Source: Streptomyces wuyuanensis (GTDB lineage Bacteria > Actinomycetota > Actinomycetes > Streptomycetales > Streptomycetaceae). Taken from it: a stretch of DNA of 64,000 bases. A program made the position numbers and the translations under genes. How positions within the stretch are numbered: the stretch's first letter is position 1; each line of letters starts with the position of its first letter. Shown piece by piece: positions 37,470 through 47,255 of this stretch. The notes under the pieces were generated by a model, which was not told where the DNA came from, did no database searches, and worked only from the letters and a program-made list of their open reading frames with translations. The stretch lies in NCBI RefSeq assembly GCF_900103455.1, contig NZ_FNHI01000007.1:233250-297249 (forward strand). Reading direction: 5' to 3'.

Positions 37470-37829
37470 ATGACGGAGTCGTCCGGGCGGGGCGAGCGGC
37501 GGGTACGGCCTTCGCCGCTGCTTTTCGAGCCCGCGGAGGTCGCCTCCGATCCGGAGCACTTCTTCGATCTGGAGTCGATCGAGGACCCCCGGGAGCTGCT
37601 CTCACGTGCGACCGAGCTCACGCAGGCGTTCCAGGCGGCGACGGACCGAGCCCTGGAGTACCAGGCGATGGCCGCCGCGCAGCTCGCCGACCCGCGCCGC
37701 TTCGACCGGCTGACGGCGGCGGAGATCGCGCGCAGGGCGGAGTGGAGCGAGGACTACGCGAAGCGCATGATCGACTTCGGCCGCGATCTGCTGCGCGGGC
37801 CCGACCCCCGCTCGGCGCCCCGGCCCTAG
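37470..37829 (+). CDS. Small helical protein downstream of the helicase
   Basis: The 119-residue protein is not recognised. It has a charged N-terminus, then RVRPSPLLFEPAEVASDPEH and FFDLESIEDPRELLSRATEL, and a helix-turn-helix-like C-terminus (LTAAEIARRAEWSEDYAKRM). GAAGGAG lies 6 bp before the ATG. The 136-bp gap from the helicase allows, but does not prove, one transcript with the nuclease set. It could be a regulatory or partner subunit. Confidence 0.7.
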   Translation: MTESSGRGERRVRPSPLLFEPAEVASDPEHFFDLESIEDPRELLSRATELTQAFQAATDRALEYQAMAAAQLADPRRFDRLTAAEIARRAEWSEDYAKRMIDFGRDLLRGPDPRSAPRP

Positions 37830-38080
37830 CGGCGCGGGCGCGCATGCGGCCGGCGCCCTGGTCTCGGGCGGCTCCCGCGGTTCGCGCCCGCGCTTGCGCG
37901 CGGGGAGCGCGCGCGGCGGCGCGGATCCGGCCCGGAAGCACGGCGGAGGCCGTTCAGCGGATGCCGGTCGCATATGACCGGGGGGATGCCGGGGGGCAAG
38001 ATACTCCTCACCCCGCTCACTGTCCCCGGTTTCGACAACTGGGGGGAACCGGCCGATGACTCCGCGTACACGTAATCGTC

Positions 38081-38749
38081 ATGAGTACTCGGCCGCGAGA
38101 CGACATCAGCGCCGCACCGTGCAGTCCCGCCCTCCACGACGAGCGCCGGCGGGACATCTTCGCCTTCCTCCGGGAGGAGGGACGGCACCACACCGCCCAG
38201 ATCACCGCGCCCGGCGCGGCCTGGCTCGCCTCCGCCGGCACGCACCCGCGGTCCGCGCTGGCACTGTGGGAGTCGCGGCCGTCCGCGCCGTTCGTGGTGT
38301 CCTGCGGCGGAGGCGTCTTCGACGTGGTGAACGTGCCCGCGATGTTCGGGCGCCGGATGCTCGACCGGCTGTGGTCGGAGGGGCCGGGATCGGGCCCGGT
38401 CGCGCACCACCGGGGCCGGATGCTGCTGTTCGTCGCCCCGGGCACGGCCCAGCGGCTGCCGAGCCTGCTCAAGTGGGAGGAGTGGGGCGGATCCGTGCCG
38501 CCCCTGCTCTGCCACGGCACGGGCGACGCGATCACGGCTCCGCCGCTGTCCCCGGTACCGGCGGGCGGTGCCGGCCCGCGCTGGGTGGTCGCCCCCGACA
38601 CCCGGCACCCGTGGCTTCCGGGGCCGGAGGTGCTGCTCTGGGCCTGTGTGCGCGCGGCCCGTACCACCTCCGCCGCGACGGTGCGTATATCGATTTTTCC
38701 TCCCGCCGACCAGGGTGCTAAGGTCTACGACGTCAGCAGGCGCCGCTAG
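38081..38749 (+). CDS. Prim-pol N-terminal-like protein ending inside tRNA-Lys
   Basis: The 222-residue protein resembles the small proteins annotated in Streptomyces as bifunctional DNA primase/polymerase N-terminal domain. Segments are PFVVSCGGGVFDVVNVPAMF, VAHHRGRMLLFVAPGTAQRL and GPRWVVAPDTRHPWLPGPEV. Clear catalytic acidic residues of a working prim-pol are not evident to me, so a degenerate member is likely. There is no signal. Its TAG stop (38747-38749) lies inside the tRNA-Lys gene, a 10-bp overlap. The start ATG at 38081 is the best visible. Confidence 0.72.
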   Translation: MSTRPRDDISAAPCSPALHDERRRDIFAFLREEGRHHTAQITAPGAAWLASAGTHPRSALALWESRPSAPFVVSCGGGVFDVVNVPAMFGRRMLDRLWSEGPGSGPVAHHRGRMLLFVAPGTAQRLPSLLKWEEWGGSVPPLLCHGTGDAITAPPLSPVPAGGAGPRWVVAPDTRHPWLPGPEVLLWACVRAARTTSAATVRISIFPPADQGAKVYDVSRRR

Positions 38750-38813
38750 CTCAGTTGGTTAGAGCAGCTGACTCTTAATCAGCGGGTCCGGGGTTCGAGT
38801 CCCTGGCGGCGCA
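38740..38813 (+). tRNA. tRNA-Lys (CTT), copy 1
   Basis: The acceptor GCGCCGC pairs with GCGGCGC, discriminator A follows, and the T-arm is GGTTCGAGTCC. The anticodon stem-loop GCTGA-CTCTTAA-TCAGC gives anticodon CTT at 38774-38776. CCA is not encoded. It is identical over 74 nt to the copies at 54210 and 63301. Confidence 0.97.
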
Positions 38814-38819
38814 CAGACG

Positions 38820-38853
38820 GAAGAAGCCCCTCGCGGAAGCGGGGGGCTTCTTC
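38820..38853 (+). terminator. Hairpin terminator after tRNA-Lys copy 1
   Basis: GAAGAAGCCCC (38820-38830) pairs with GGGGCTTCTTC (38843-38853), 7 bp after the tRNA. It can also serve the convergent M6 protease gene. Confidence 0.88.
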
Positions 38854-38887
38854 GTCGTGCGTGCCCGGCGGCTCCCTGCGCCTCCGC

Positions 38888-40174
38888 TCACCGCACCGTG
38901 TTGATCTTGACCGTCCACGCTCCCGTCCGCGTACGGTCCGCCACCTCGACGCGCACCCGCTCCCCCGGCACGGTGAAGGACTCCCCCACGCCGAGTGGCG
39001 CGTCCGCCAGCTGCGGATAGACCGAGCGGTCCCAGCACGCCCCGCTCTTCGGATGGGTGTCGATCACCTCCACCGGCCCTGCGCCGGACGCCTCCTCGTT
39101 CCGCACCCGGTAGAGCAGGACGCCCTCCTTGCAGGTGTCCCGGTCGTTGCCCGTCGCCCCGCGCGCCTCGATGGCCAGTGCGCTGTTCCGCCCGGTCCTG
39201 ACGACCGCGAGCCTGGTCCCCGCGGGGCGCCCGGGCGCGGCCGCGGCAGCCAGCGGTTCCAGGGTGAGCACCCGGTCTGCGGGTCCGGTGACACACCGGA
39301 CCTGGCCCTGGTCCAGCCACCCCAGCTTCCACTTGTGCCAGCCGAGGAATTCCGGGGCGAGCCCGAACTGGCTGCCCATCACGTCCCAGTCACCCACATG
39401 GGTGTCCCAGTCGCCCTTGCCGTCCGTGGGCCGGTGGTAGAGGTCGGGCAGGTCGAAGACGTGCCCGGTCTCGTGCGCCAGGACATGCCGGTCGGGTGGA
39501 TGGCGTTCGAACACCGTGACGGCCCGTCTCAGCTCGGTGCCGTCCGCCTTCGTCGCCGGCTCGAAATTGACCACCTTTGTCGCGTCGGAGTCCACCCCGG
39601 GGGCGTCCGGGTCGGCGACCAGGTAGACGACGTCGTAGCGGGAGAAGTCCACGAGGGGGTCCGCGACGGAGACGGCGTCCCGCAGATACGCGGCGCGGTG
39701 CGCGGCGTCCCAGTCCCGCTTTATGCGGTACTCGGTCGACGCCTTCGGCATCCGGATCCACTTGCGCACGGGGTGCGGCCGCAGCAGGAACTTCCCGTAC
39801 GAGGCGTTGCGGAAGAAGTCGGCGGTCGCGGGGAAGTGGTCGGCGACCAGGTCGTCCGGTGCGGTCAGCGGGGTGGAGTCCGGAAAGGAGAGGAAGACCA
39901 TGACGGCGTCGACGGCGCGGTCGGGCCGTGGGTAGGCGGAGTTCCAGGTGTCCAGTCCGAGCGAGTGGTGCGCCGCGGTCCGGGGCAGGGCGCAGGGGTG
40001 CGGGGAGACGTCGGCCGAGGCGGGACCGGCCGCGAGGGTGGTCGCGGCGAGGGCCACCAGGGAGGTGAACACCGCGGCGCCGGCACGCAGGGTCGGCCGT
40101 TCCACTCCCTCGGGTGGATCCTCGAGCGACTGCTGACCCTCCACGTGGACCTCCGGCTGCGGAATGCGGGACAT
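38888..40174 (-). CDS. Secreted M6-family metalloprotease
   Basis: The 428-residue protein carries a long N-terminal region and a hydrophobic stretch (RAGAAVFTSLVALAATTLAA, cleavage probably after ASA). A zinc protease domain with the HExxH motif follows: His234, Glu235 and His238 in LAHETGHVFDLPDLY. The nearby WDVMGSQFGLAPEFLGWHKW segment is typical of M6 (immune-inhibitor A-like) proteases. A beta-rich C-terminal domain follows. Start is uncertain. ATG 40174 leaves a 35-residue N-region before the signal, longer than usual, and a start nearer residue 38 is possible. Confidence 0.82.
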   Translation of the reverse strand: MSRIPQPEVHVEGQQSLEDPPEGVERPTLRAGAAVFTSLVALAATTLAAGPASADVSPHPCALPRTAAHHSLGLDTWNSAYPRPDRAVDAVMVFLSFPDSTPLTAPDDLVADHFPATADFFRNASYGKFLLRPHPVRKWIRMPKASTEYRIKRDWDAAHRAAYLRDAVSVADPLVDFSRYDVVYLVADPDAPGVDSDATKVVNFEPATKADGTELRRAVTVFERHPPDRHVLAHETGHVFDLPDLYHRPTDGKGDWDTHVGDWDVMGSQFGLAPEFLGWHKWKLGWLDQGQVRCVTGPADRVLTLEPLAAAAAPGRPAGTRLAVVRTGRNSALAIEARGATGNDRDTCKEGVLLYRVRNEEASGAGPVEVIDTHPKSGACWDRSVYPQLADAPLGVGESFTVPGERVRVEVADRTRTGAWTVKINTVR

Positions 40175-40459
40175 CCAACCCAGCTTGTGCGCTTTTATGA
40201 TGATTCGCACAGTTCCGCTGCACCGGTCGGGTGAGCAGGAGACGACACCCCGGCGATTCACGGAAAGTCACAACCGATCACATGAGCCCCGGCCTGGGCC
40301 TCACCCGCGCAGAAACGATCGGTCTGGACCTTCTCGTGCTCCTGATCACCCTCCGGAAGCTGGAACGCCCACGCGGCCAGCCTCTATGATCGGCACACTT
40401 TCCCGAGTTTCCGGCCCCGGCCTGGCCTGAACGACACGACTGCACTGCGGGAGCGAGCG

Positions 40460-42316
40460 GTGAGCGGACACACGGAGGGACGGGGCCCCGCGACCGTCGC
40501 GGCACCCGGGAGCGCCCATCCACCCATCACGGAGGGTGAGGGGCCGGCATCCCCTGCCGGCCTCGCGGCGTCCGCCCGCGGCCGGTCGGCAGAGGCCCAA
40601 CTCACCGACTACCGCGCCGCATTCCACGCCTCCCAGCTCGCCATGGCCCTCGTCGACCACGAGGGCCTCGTCGTATCCGCGAACGACGCGCTCGCCGCGC
40701 TCCTCGGCGCCGAACCGGACGCCCTCCGCTCGCGGCCGGCCGCCGATCTCGTCGACCTCGCCTCGGACGGCCGCTCCCTGCTCGCCTACGGTGAGGTGCT
40801 GAACGGGCGGAGCTCATGCTTCCGGTGCACCCGGCGCCTCAAACACGCGGACGGGCACCCGGTCTGGGCCGAGGTGACGGTCGCTCCCGTCCCCGGCGGC
40901 GGGTGGGTCCTGCTCTCGGTCACGGACGTCAGCGACCGACGCGAACTCCAGGCACGGCTGCGCCATCTCCAGATGCACGACCCGGTGACCCGGCTGCCCA
41001 ACCGCACCCTGTTCTTCGAGCGGCTCAGCACCGCCCTCGACTCCTCTTCGTACGATCACGGCGGCACGGGCCGGATCGGACTGTGCTACCTCGACCTCGA
41101 CGGCTTCAAGGCGGTCAACGACACCCTCGGCCACCGGATGGGCGACCGGCTGCTCACTGCGGTGGCGTCCCGGCTGACCGAGTGCGCGGACCGGGACGGC
41201 CAGGCGCGCGGCGGCGCCCATCTCGTGGCCCGCCTCGGCGGCGACGAGTTCGCGATCCTGGTCGAGGACTCCACCGGCACGGAGCAACTCGCCGATCTCG
41301 CCCGGTCCGTACTGGCCGCGCTCCAGCAGCCGTTCGACCTCTCGGGGCAGCGGCTGTCCGTCTCCGCCTCGATCGGGGTGGTCGAACGAGCGGCGGACGG
41401 CACCACCGCGACCGGACTGATGCAGGACGCGGACACGACGCTGTACTGGGCCAAGGCGGACGGCAAGGCACGCTGGACGTTCTTCGACCCGGAGCGCAAC
41501 GCCCACCGGATGACCCGTCAGGCGCTCTCCTCCACACTGCGACCCGCCGTGGAGCGCGGGGAGTTCACGCTGGAGTACCAGCCGCTGGTGTGCATGGCGG
41601 ACGGGGTCGTCCGGGGCGTGGAGGCCCTGGTGCGCTGGGTGCACCCCCAGTTCGGCACGCTGGCGCCGAATCGGTTCATCGGAATCGCCGAAGAGGACGG
41701 CTCGATCGTCCAGCTGGGCCGCTGGATCCTGCGCACCGCCTGCCGGCAGGCCCGCCAGTGGGAGCTCGAACACCCCTCGGAACCACCGCTCTTCGTCAGC
41801 GTGAACGTCGCCGTGCGTCAGCTGTGGGACTCGGACCTGGTCGCCGATGTGGCCGGGATCCTCGACGAGACGGGCCTCGCGCCGCACCTGCTGCAACTGG
41901 AGCTCACCGAGTCCGCGGTGATGGGCTCGGCCGGGCGTCCGCTGCAGGTGCTCCAGGCGCTGAGCGAGATGGGTGTGCGGATCGCCATCGACGACTTCGG
42001 TACGGGCTACTCCAACCTGGCTTATCTCAGCCGGCTTCCGGTGTCCGTGCTGAAGCTCGACGGATCGTTCGTGCGCGGCTTCCGCTACGACGACGGCACA
42101 CACCCGAACCCCGCCGACGAGACGATCGTCGAGGCGATGGTCGAGCTGGCCCACCGGCTCGGTCTCACGGTCACCGCCGAATGCGTCGAGACCGCGGGCC
42201 AGGCGGAACGACTGCGCCGCATCGGCTGCGACACGGGCCAGGGCTGGCTCTACTCGCGCGCGGTGGCGCCGGACCGGATCGCCGGGATGATCGGGGTCAG
42301 TCCACTCGCGGTCTGA
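40460..42316 (+). CDS. cdgA: PAS-GGDEF-EAL c-di-GMP enzyme CdgA
   Basis: The 618-residue protein has a PAS domain (about 50-160), a GGDEF diguanylate cyclase domain with the intact motif GGDEF at 260-264, and an EAL phosphodiesterase domain with EAL at 388-390 and the DDFGTGYSNLAYL loop. Both active-site signatures are intact, so it may make and break c-di-GMP. No membrane segments are visible, suggesting a cytoplasmic protein. GGGAG lies 6 bp before the GTG. I recognise the gene from its position in the conserved Streptomyces order and its domain layout. In S. coelicolor cdgA is a BldD target that affects development. Confidence 0.9.
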   Translation: MSGHTEGRGPATVAAPGSAHPPITEGEGPASPAGLAASARGRSAEAQLTDYRAAFHASQLAMALVDHEGLVVSANDALAALLGAEPDALRSRPAADLVDLASDGRSLLAYGEVLNGRSSCFRCTRRLKHADGHPVWAEVTVAPVPGGGWVLLSVTDVSDRRELQARLRHLQMHDPVTRLPNRTLFFERLSTALDSSSYDHGGTGRIGLCYLDLDGFKAVNDTLGHRMGDRLLTAVASRLTECADRDGQARGGAHLVARLGGDEFAILVEDSTGTEQLADLARSVLAALQQPFDLSGQRLSVSASIGVVERAADGTTATGLMQDADTTLYWAKADGKARWTFFDPERNAHRMTRQALSSTLRPAVERGEFTLEYQPLVCMADGVVRGVEALVRWVHPQFGTLAPNRFIGIAEEDGSIVQLGRWILRTACRQARQWELEHPSEPPLFVSVNVAVRQLWDSDLVADVAGILDETGLAPHLLQLELTESAVMGSAGRPLQVLQALSEMGVRIAIDDFGTGYSNLAYLSRLPVSVLKLDGSFVRGFRYDDGTHPNPADETIVEAMVELAHRLGLTVTAECVETAGQAERLRRIGCDTGQGWLYSRAVAPDRIAGMIGVSPLAV

Positions 42317-42357
42317 TCCACGGGGCAGGGCCCCCGTCGGCGCCGACCGTCATGGGA

Positions 42358-42398
42358 ACCGCCCCCGGCCGGGCCGTGACGGCCAGGGCGGGGGCGGT
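42358..42398. terminator. GC-rich inverted repeat between cdgA and chitinase
   Basis: ACCGCCCCC (42358-42366) and GGGGGCGGT (42390-42398) pair, with an inner GGCC-rich loop. It lies between two convergent genes and is a plausible terminator for both. Confidence 0.6.
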
Positions 42399-42436
42399 GC
42401 TCGAGGGGTGCTCAACGGGGCGGTGCCCCGGGCGGA

Positions 42437-44104
<1,668 letters not shown>

Positions 44105-44174
44105 GTACGACCTCCGAAGGGGGTGCGCGGTACGGGAGTTGGAGAAGTGATAGCCGTCGCGCGAACGCCGCGTC

Positions 44175-44190
44175 AATGGTCTGAACCAAA
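44175..44190. promoter_or_regulatory. DasR-like operator 1, chitinase promoter
   Basis: AATGGTCTGAACCAAA contains TGGTCTGAACCA, 10 of 12 positions of the dre core TGGTCTAGACCA. It lies 71 bp upstream of the chitinase start, in the place where Streptomyces chitinase promoters carry 12-bp direct repeats. Confidence 0.65.
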
Positions 44191-44191
44191 A

Positions 44192-44207
44192 TGAGGACTA
44201 GACCAAT
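44192..44207. promoter_or_regulatory. DasR-like operator 2, chitinase promoter
   Basis: TGAGGACTAGACCAAT contains AGGACTAGACCA, 10 of 12 positions of the dre core, 17 bp (start to start) from the first site. Confidence 0.65.
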
Positions 44208-44261
44208 CCAGACCCATCTGCCCGCGAAAGCCCTTGTCAAAGGGGGTCCTTGGGCAAGAAC

Positions 44262-44292
44262 AACCGCTCGCCACCCTCGGTGACGAGCGGTT
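44262..44292. terminator. Hairpin terminator for the luciferase-like monooxygenase gene
   Basis: AACCGCTCG and CGAGCGGTT pair, with an inner CACC/GGTG and loop CTC. It follows the minus-strand monooxygenase gene by about 70 bp and separates it from the chitinase promoter. Confidence 0.8.
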
Positions 44293-44362
44293 TAAGGTTG
44301 CCTTCAGGAAGGCCACGCAGGGCCGTTCGGGAATGGACCACTCCACTCCCGGCGCCCGGGTT

Positions 44363-45493
44363 CTACGCGGGCAGCCCGTACGCGTCCGCGATCAGCTCGT
44401 AGGAGCGCAGCCTGGCCTCCCCGCCGTGGGCGTTGGCCGTGATCATCAGCTCGTCCGCCCCCGTGCGCTTCTGGAGCTCGTCGAGACCGGAGCGCACCTC
44501 GTCGGGTGTGCCGTGCACGATGTTGGCCAGCCAGCCGTCCACGAACTCCCGCTCCATCGGGCCGAAGTCGTACGCCTCGGCCTCCTCGGGCGTCGGAACA
44601 AGCCCCGGCCGGCCCGTGCGCAGCCGCAGCATCGACAGGGCGCCGGTCATCACCTGGCGGCGTGCCTCGCGGGCGTCGTCCGAGGCGAGCGCGGCGACGC
44701 CGATCAGGGCGTAGGGCGCGTCCAGGACCTGTGACGGGCGGAAGGAGTCCCGGTAGAGATCGAGCGCCGGGACGGTGTTCTGCGCCGAGAAGTGGTGGGC
44801 GAAGGCGAACGGCAGCCCGAGCACGCCGGCGAGCCGGGCGCTGAAGCCGGAGGAGCCCAGCAGCCAGACGGGCGGCCGGGCGGCCGACTGGACCCCGCCG
44901 GGAGCGGTGGCCTGCACCGGGCCGGGCACCGCGTGGATCCGGGCGTAGGGGTGCCCGTCCGGGAAGTCGTCGTCCAGGAAGCGCGTCAGCTCGGCGAGCT
45001 GCTGCGGGAAGTCGTCGGCGCCCTCTCCCCTGGCCTCCGGCATGGGGGACCCCAGCCTGTCGGTGCGGCGCAGCGCGGCGGCGGTGGCGCCGTCGGTCCC
45101 GGGCGCGCGGCCGAGACCGAGGTCGACCCGGCCCGGGGCGAGGGCCTCCAGGGTGCCGAACTGTTCGGCGATCACCAGCGGGGCGTGGTTGGGGAGCATC
45201 ACGCCGCCGGAGCCGAGACGGATGCGCTCGGTGTGGGCGGCGAGGTGGGCGAGGATCACCGCCGGGGACGAGGAGGCAACGCCGGGCATCGAGTGGTGCT
45301 CGGCCACCCAGTGCCGGTGGTAGCCGCGCCGCTCGGCGAGCCGGGCGAGCTCCACGCTGGTGCGCAGCGCCTGTCCGGCGGTGCTGCCGCTGCCGACGGT
45401 CACCAGGTCCAGTACCGACAGCGGCACGGGCGAGGTGCCCTGCGCCGCTCCCCGGATCTCGTCGGCTGCGCGCGCTGCGTCCGGTGTGTCCAC
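44363..45493 (-). CDS. Luciferase-like flavin monooxygenase (LLM class)
   Basis: The 376-residue protein belongs to the bacterial luciferase-like, FMN/F420-dependent group. It has the N-terminal [20 protein letters not shown], the conserved [20 protein letters not shown] and [20 protein letters not shown] segments, and a C-terminal helical part with [20 protein letters not shown]. Substrate unknown. The GTG at 45493 has GCAGGAGG 7 bp upstream. It is the last gene of a leftward series after the two maleate-isomerase-like genes, although the 86-bp gap means co-transcription is uncertain. Confidence 0.88.
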   Translation of the reverse strand: MDTPDAARAADEIRGAAQGTSPVPLSVLDLVTVGSGSTAGQALRTSVELARLAERRGYHRHWVAEHHSMPGVASSSPAVILAHLAAHTERIRLGSGGVMLPNHAPLVIAEQFGTLEALAPGRVDLGLGRAPGTDGATAAALRRTDRLGSPMPEARGEGADDFPQQLAELTRFLDDDFPDGHPYARIHAVPGPVQATAPGGVQSAARPPVWLLGSSGFSARLAGVLGLPFAFAHHFSAQNTVPALDLYRDSFRPSQVLDAPYALIGVAALASDDAREARRQVMTGALSMLRLRTGRPGLVPTPEEAEAYDFGPMEREFVDGWLANIVHGTPDEVRSGLDELQKRTGADELMITANAHGGEARLRSYELIADAYGLPA

Positions 45494-45579
45494 GGAGGTG
45501 CCTCCTGCGTTGTCGTGCGTATCCGTCGCACTAACAGGAGGCCATCTCCGGTTATTCCCCCGGCAGGCCCGGGCAGGCC

Positions 45580-46317
45580 CTACTCGCCTTCGGGCCAGTG
45601 GTCCGGGCGGGCGAACAGCGTCCCCAGCCCGTCCGCCCACGCCCTCCGCTCGGCCAGCCGCAGGCCCTCCCACACGGTCACCTGGTTCGCGGTGAGGACG
45701 GGCTTGCCGAGGGTCTCCTCCAGCTCCTGGAGGTGCCCCGCGGTGTGCAGCGCGGTGTCCGGCATGAGCACCGCCTCCGCCCTCGGGTCGTCCCCCGCCG
45801 CGGCCAGCTCGAGCACCTGCTCGCGCTCCCAGGTGCCGACCTCGGCGGCCGTGACGATGCCGCTCGCCCGGGCCGCGACGACCTCGACGCCCGCCGACTC
45901 CAGGAACTTCTCGAAGAGGCCGGTCACGTCGTCCGGGTAGGTGGCCGCGACCGCCACCCGGCTCACGCCCAGCGCCTGCGCGGCGTGGACGAAGGCGAAC
46001 GACGTGCTCGACGCCGGCAGCCCGGCGGCCTGCGCCAGCTCGCGGATCTGCTGCTGAGCGCCGTCCCGGCCCCGGACGAAGCTGCCGCTCGTACAGGCCC
46101 ACACCAGGGACTCAGCTCCGGCCAGCCGCAGTTCCTCCACCCCTGCCGCCAGCCGGTCCGCGGCCCCCATCTCGATCAGCGCGTCCTCCCGGTGCGCGTC
46201 CTCGCCGATGTCGGTGTGGAAGACGGGCAGCCTGATGTCGCTGTCGAGCAGGACCGCGATCCTGGGGTAGTCGTCCTCGGCGGAGTGCCCCGGGTAGAGG
46301 AGTCCGACGGTCGTCAT
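45580..46317 (-). CDS. Asp/Glu racemase-superfamily enzyme (EutA/maleate isomerase-like), single-Cys paralogue
   Basis: The 245-residue protein matches the arylmalonate decarboxylase/maleate isomerase/EutA branch of the racemase superfamily. The N-terminal catalytic Cys75 is in VWACTSGSF. At the site of the second catalytic Cys the sequence is LMPDTALHT, with Asp instead of Cys. The enzyme therefore cannot use the two-Cys maleate isomerase mechanism and may be a decarboxylase or divergent paralogue. The ATG at 46317 is preferred over 46323, because AGGAAGG then has 6-bp spacing and the ATG overlaps the upstream stop (ATGA). It is coupled to its two-Cys neighbour. Confidence 0.85.
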   Translation of the reverse strand: MTTVGLLYPGHSAEDDYPRIAVLLDSDIRLPVFHTDIGEDAHREDALIEMGAADRLAAGVEELRLAGAESLVWACTSGSFVRGRDGAQQQIRELAQAAGLPASSTSFAFVHAAQALGVSRVAVAATYPDDVTGLFEKFLESAGVEVVAARASGIVTAAEVGTWEREQVLELAAAGDDPRAEAVLMPDTALHTAGHLQELEETLGKPVLTANQVTVWEGLRLAERRAWADGLGTLFARPDHWPEGE

Positions 46318-47156
46318 GTCCATCCTTCCTGTTCCTCCGGCTGGGCGACGGGGGGTGCGGCCGGCGGCACGGGCGGGGCCGCCGGGGGCGGCGGCTCCTC
46401 GTGCGGACCCGCGGTCCGCACCAGGAGGGCCTGGTAGGGACCGACCGCGTACACGCCGATCCTGCGCAGCGCCGCCCACATCGTGACCTGGTTCGCGGAG
46501 AGCACCGGCATGCGCAGTTCCGCCTCCAGCTGGGGTATCGCGTCGTACGTCGGCAGGTTGGTGCAGCTGATGAAGAGGGCGTCCGCCGCGCCCACCACGG
46601 CCTGGCGGGCCATGTCCACCACCGACCGGTACGGCACCCTCCAGATGTGCCGGGTCAGCCCGAGGAAGGCGCGGCCCGTGACCGATACCCCGGCCTCGGC
46701 CAGGTACTCCTCCAGCGACCGGGTGACGGACTCCGTGTACGGCGTGACGACGGCGATCCGGCGGGCGCCCAGCTCCTCCAGGGCTTCCAGCAGCGCGCCC
46801 GAGGTGGTCACCGAGGCGACCTCCCCCGCCGTGGTCATCGCCTCGCACATCGCCCGCTCGCCCGCGACGCCGCCGACGAAGCTGCCGCTGGTGCAGGCGT
46901 AGGCGACGACCTCGGGTTCGGAGGCGGCCAGCGCCCGGACCGCCTCACGGAGGGTCTCGTGCTCGCTGACGAGCCTGGCCAGGTCGAGCGACACCTCGAC
47001 GGGCACGAACGGGGTCCTGGTCAGACGTAGCGAGACGCCGTCGGGCACCCAGCGCCACAGCTCCCGGTCGAGTGCGAAGTCGAACGGGGCGACCACCCCG
47101 ATCCCGCGCTGCGGGTCTGGTCCGCCCAGAAGCGAAACTTCGAGGGACACATCCAT
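46314..47156 (-). CDS. Maleate isomerase/EutA-like protein, two-Cys form
   Basis: The 280-residue protein is a racemase-superfamily member with both catalytic cysteines: Cys88 in [12 protein letters not shown] and Cys198 in FISCTNLPTYD. This resembles maleate cis-trans isomerase and the ectoine-utilisation protein EutA. It ends in a Pro/Ala tail (PPPPAAPPVPPAAPP). The ATG at 47156 has GAGGGGG 7 bp upstream. It overlaps the single-Cys paralogue by 4 bp. It is divergent from the D-2-hydroxyacid dehydrogenase gene across a 99-bp promoter region. Substrate is not evident, and ectoine catabolism is only suggested by the EhuB neighbour. Confidence 0.86.
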   Translation of the reverse strand: MDVSLEVSLLGGPDPQRGIGVVAPFDFALDRELWRWVPDGVSLRLTRTPFVPVEVSLDLARLVSEHETLREAVRALAASEPEVVAYACTSGSFVGGVAGERAMCEAMTTAGEVASVTTSGALLEALEELGARRIAVVTPYTESVTRSLEEYLAEAGVSVTGRAFLGLTRHIWRVPYRSVVDMARQAVVGAADALFISCTNLPTYDAIPQLEAELRMPVLSANQVTMWAALRRIGVYAVGPYQALLVRTAGPHEEPPPPAAPPVPPAAPPVAQPEEQEGWT

Positions 47157-47237
47157 CACAGGCCCCCTCATTTACGTCTTGTTGACGACGGTAGGTTCGG
47201 GTGCGAGCGTGGGTCAATCCGTACATGTCAGACGTTC

Positions 47238-47250
47238 AGAAACGGTTTCC
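47238..47250. promoter_or_regulatory. Candidate IclR-type palindrome in the divergent promoter
   Basis: AGAAACGGTTTCC contains the palindrome GAAAC-G-GTTTC and resembles IclR-family operators (GGAAA-N-TTTCC). It lies 6 bp before the D-2-hydroxyacid dehydrogenase ATG. AAACGGTTC also occurs at 53253-53261, upstream of the cluster's iclR gene. Assignment is by eye. Confidence 0.45.
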
Positions 47251-47255
47251 GCGCG

